Assembly: GCA_017646225.1 (NCBI GenBank)
Contig: JAGCMZ010000070.1
Location: 1-5,577, forward strand
From: Paludibacteraceae bacterium
GTDB lineage: Bacteria > Bacteroidota > Bacteroidia > Bacteroidales > Paludibacteraceae
DNA length: 5,577 bases
Direction of reading: 5' to 3'
Shown: positions 5,105-5,577 of the stretch, one piece after another
Layout of the letters: each line of letters starts with the position of its first letter
Position numbering within the stretch: position 1 is the first letter of the stretch
Position numbers and translations under genes: made by a program
Notes under the pieces: generated by a model
The model's input: the letters and a program-made list of their open reading frames with translations, nothing else
Databases searched by the model: none
What the model was told of the DNA's origin: nothing

Positions 5105-5577
5105 TATAGTTCTAAATCGCCATTAACCACTTCGTGCCAAGGCAAACCGCTTTCTGCCACTTTTTTCATGAATGGATCGGGATCAAACTCTTCTACGTTA
5201 AACACCCCTGCTCCACTCCATTGTCCAGTCATGAACATATAAGCACCTGTCATAGCAGGCACACCAGTGGTATAGCTAACACCTTGCATACCGGTTTCTT
5301 CGTAGGCTGCTTGGTGGCTGCAATTGTTGTAAATGTAGTAAGTTTTTGCTTTGCCATCGCACATACCTTTAATGCGGCAACCAATGGATGTCCAACCGGT
5401 ATAGTTTTCACCCAAGTCTTGTGGATTTGGCAATACAGCTTTTAAGAATTGAATAGGAACAATTTTTTGTCCGTTGTAATCAATTTCGTCGATACGGGCC
5501 ATACCTATGTTTTGGATAACACGCAAGTGAGTTAGGTATTCTTGACCAAATGTCATCCAGAAACGAGCACGTTTGAT
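5104..5577 (-). CDS. Carboxynorspermidine/carboxyspermidine dehydrogenase, C-terminal part (partial)
   Basis: The frame is open from the right edge to TAA at 5106-5104, showing 157 residues. The methionine at 5554-5556 is internal: the coding frame continues upstream through RARFW to the window end. The sequence resembles the C-terminal catalytic/dimer region of saccharopine-dehydrogenase-like proteins, with NPQDLGENYTGWTSIGC, GMQGVSYTTGVPAMTGAYMF and GVFNVEEFDPDPFM. In the polyamine branch of this family the enzyme condenses a diamine with aspartate beta-semialdehyde and reduces the Schiff base with NADPH. This yields carboxynorspermidine (diaminopropane) or carboxyspermidine (putrescine). 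The family is about 400 residues, so some 60% including the NAD(P) Rossmann domain is missing from view. Assignment to the polyamine branch rather than lysine metabolism rests mainly on the one-base overlap with nspC. Confidence 0.87.
   Translation of the reverse strand: MKRARFWMTFGQEYLTHLRVIQNIGMARIDEIDYNGQKIVPIQFLKAVLPNPQDLGENYTGWTSIGCRIKGMCDGKAKTYYIYNNCSHQAAYEETGMQGVSYTTGVPAMTGAYMFMTGQWSGAGVFNVEEFDPDPFMKKVAESGLPWHEVVNGDLEL

Noticed and set aside
1..5577. CRISPR array, insertion sequence, toxin-antitoxin pair or defence system
   Set aside because: There are no regularly spaced direct repeats, no transposase or nuclease-helicase motifs beyond the YycJ-type enzyme, and no small gene pairs.

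Overview
The window reads as ordinary chromosomal DNA from a member of the Bacteroidota, most likely the order Bacteroidales. Three things point there. The protein variants fit: a GlmM with the RKSNTEP phosphate loop, a class-II-synthetase-like AsnA of 345 residues, and a carboxyspermidine-type polyamine route. Copies of the Bacteroidota -7 promoter box TAnnTTTG lie just upstream of most transcription units. Shine-Dalgarno sequences are absent, and the three tRNA genes lack an encoded CCA end.

Layout, left to right. The 3' end of a phosphoglucosamine mutase gene (+) converges on asnA (-) across a bidirectional terminator. asnA and a tRNA-Arg(CCG) gene (+) diverge from a 108-bp spacer carrying one -7 box for each. 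tRNA-Arg converges on a ROK-family sugar kinase (-) across a second bidirectional terminator whose inverted repeat runs into the tRNA. The kinase diverges from a YycJ/WalJ-type metallo-beta-lactamase-fold nuclease (+). A 155-bp spacer follows, rich in dyad symmetry and possibly encoding a small RNA. Then come four minus-strand genes: tRNA-Leu(GAG), tRNA-Gly(GCC), carboxynorspermidine/carboxyspermidine decarboxylase (nspC), and the 3' part of its partner dehydrogenase, which runs off the right edge. No gene-free stretch exceeds 300 bases.

How the genes relate. The two right-hand genes form a tight operon (TAATG stop/start overlap) for the last two steps of spermidine-type synthesis from a diamine and aspartate semialdehyde. 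GlmM (UDP-GlcNAc supply), AsnA (asparagine from aspartate and ammonia), the sugar kinase and the nuclease are independent housekeeping functions. I see no mobile element, CRISPR array, toxin pair, defence gene or new multi-gene system. The points worth a second look are all non-coding: terminator stems that include tRNA 3' ends, a strong terminator between two tRNA genes, a hairpin overlapping a tRNA promoter, and the structured spacer after the nuclease gene.
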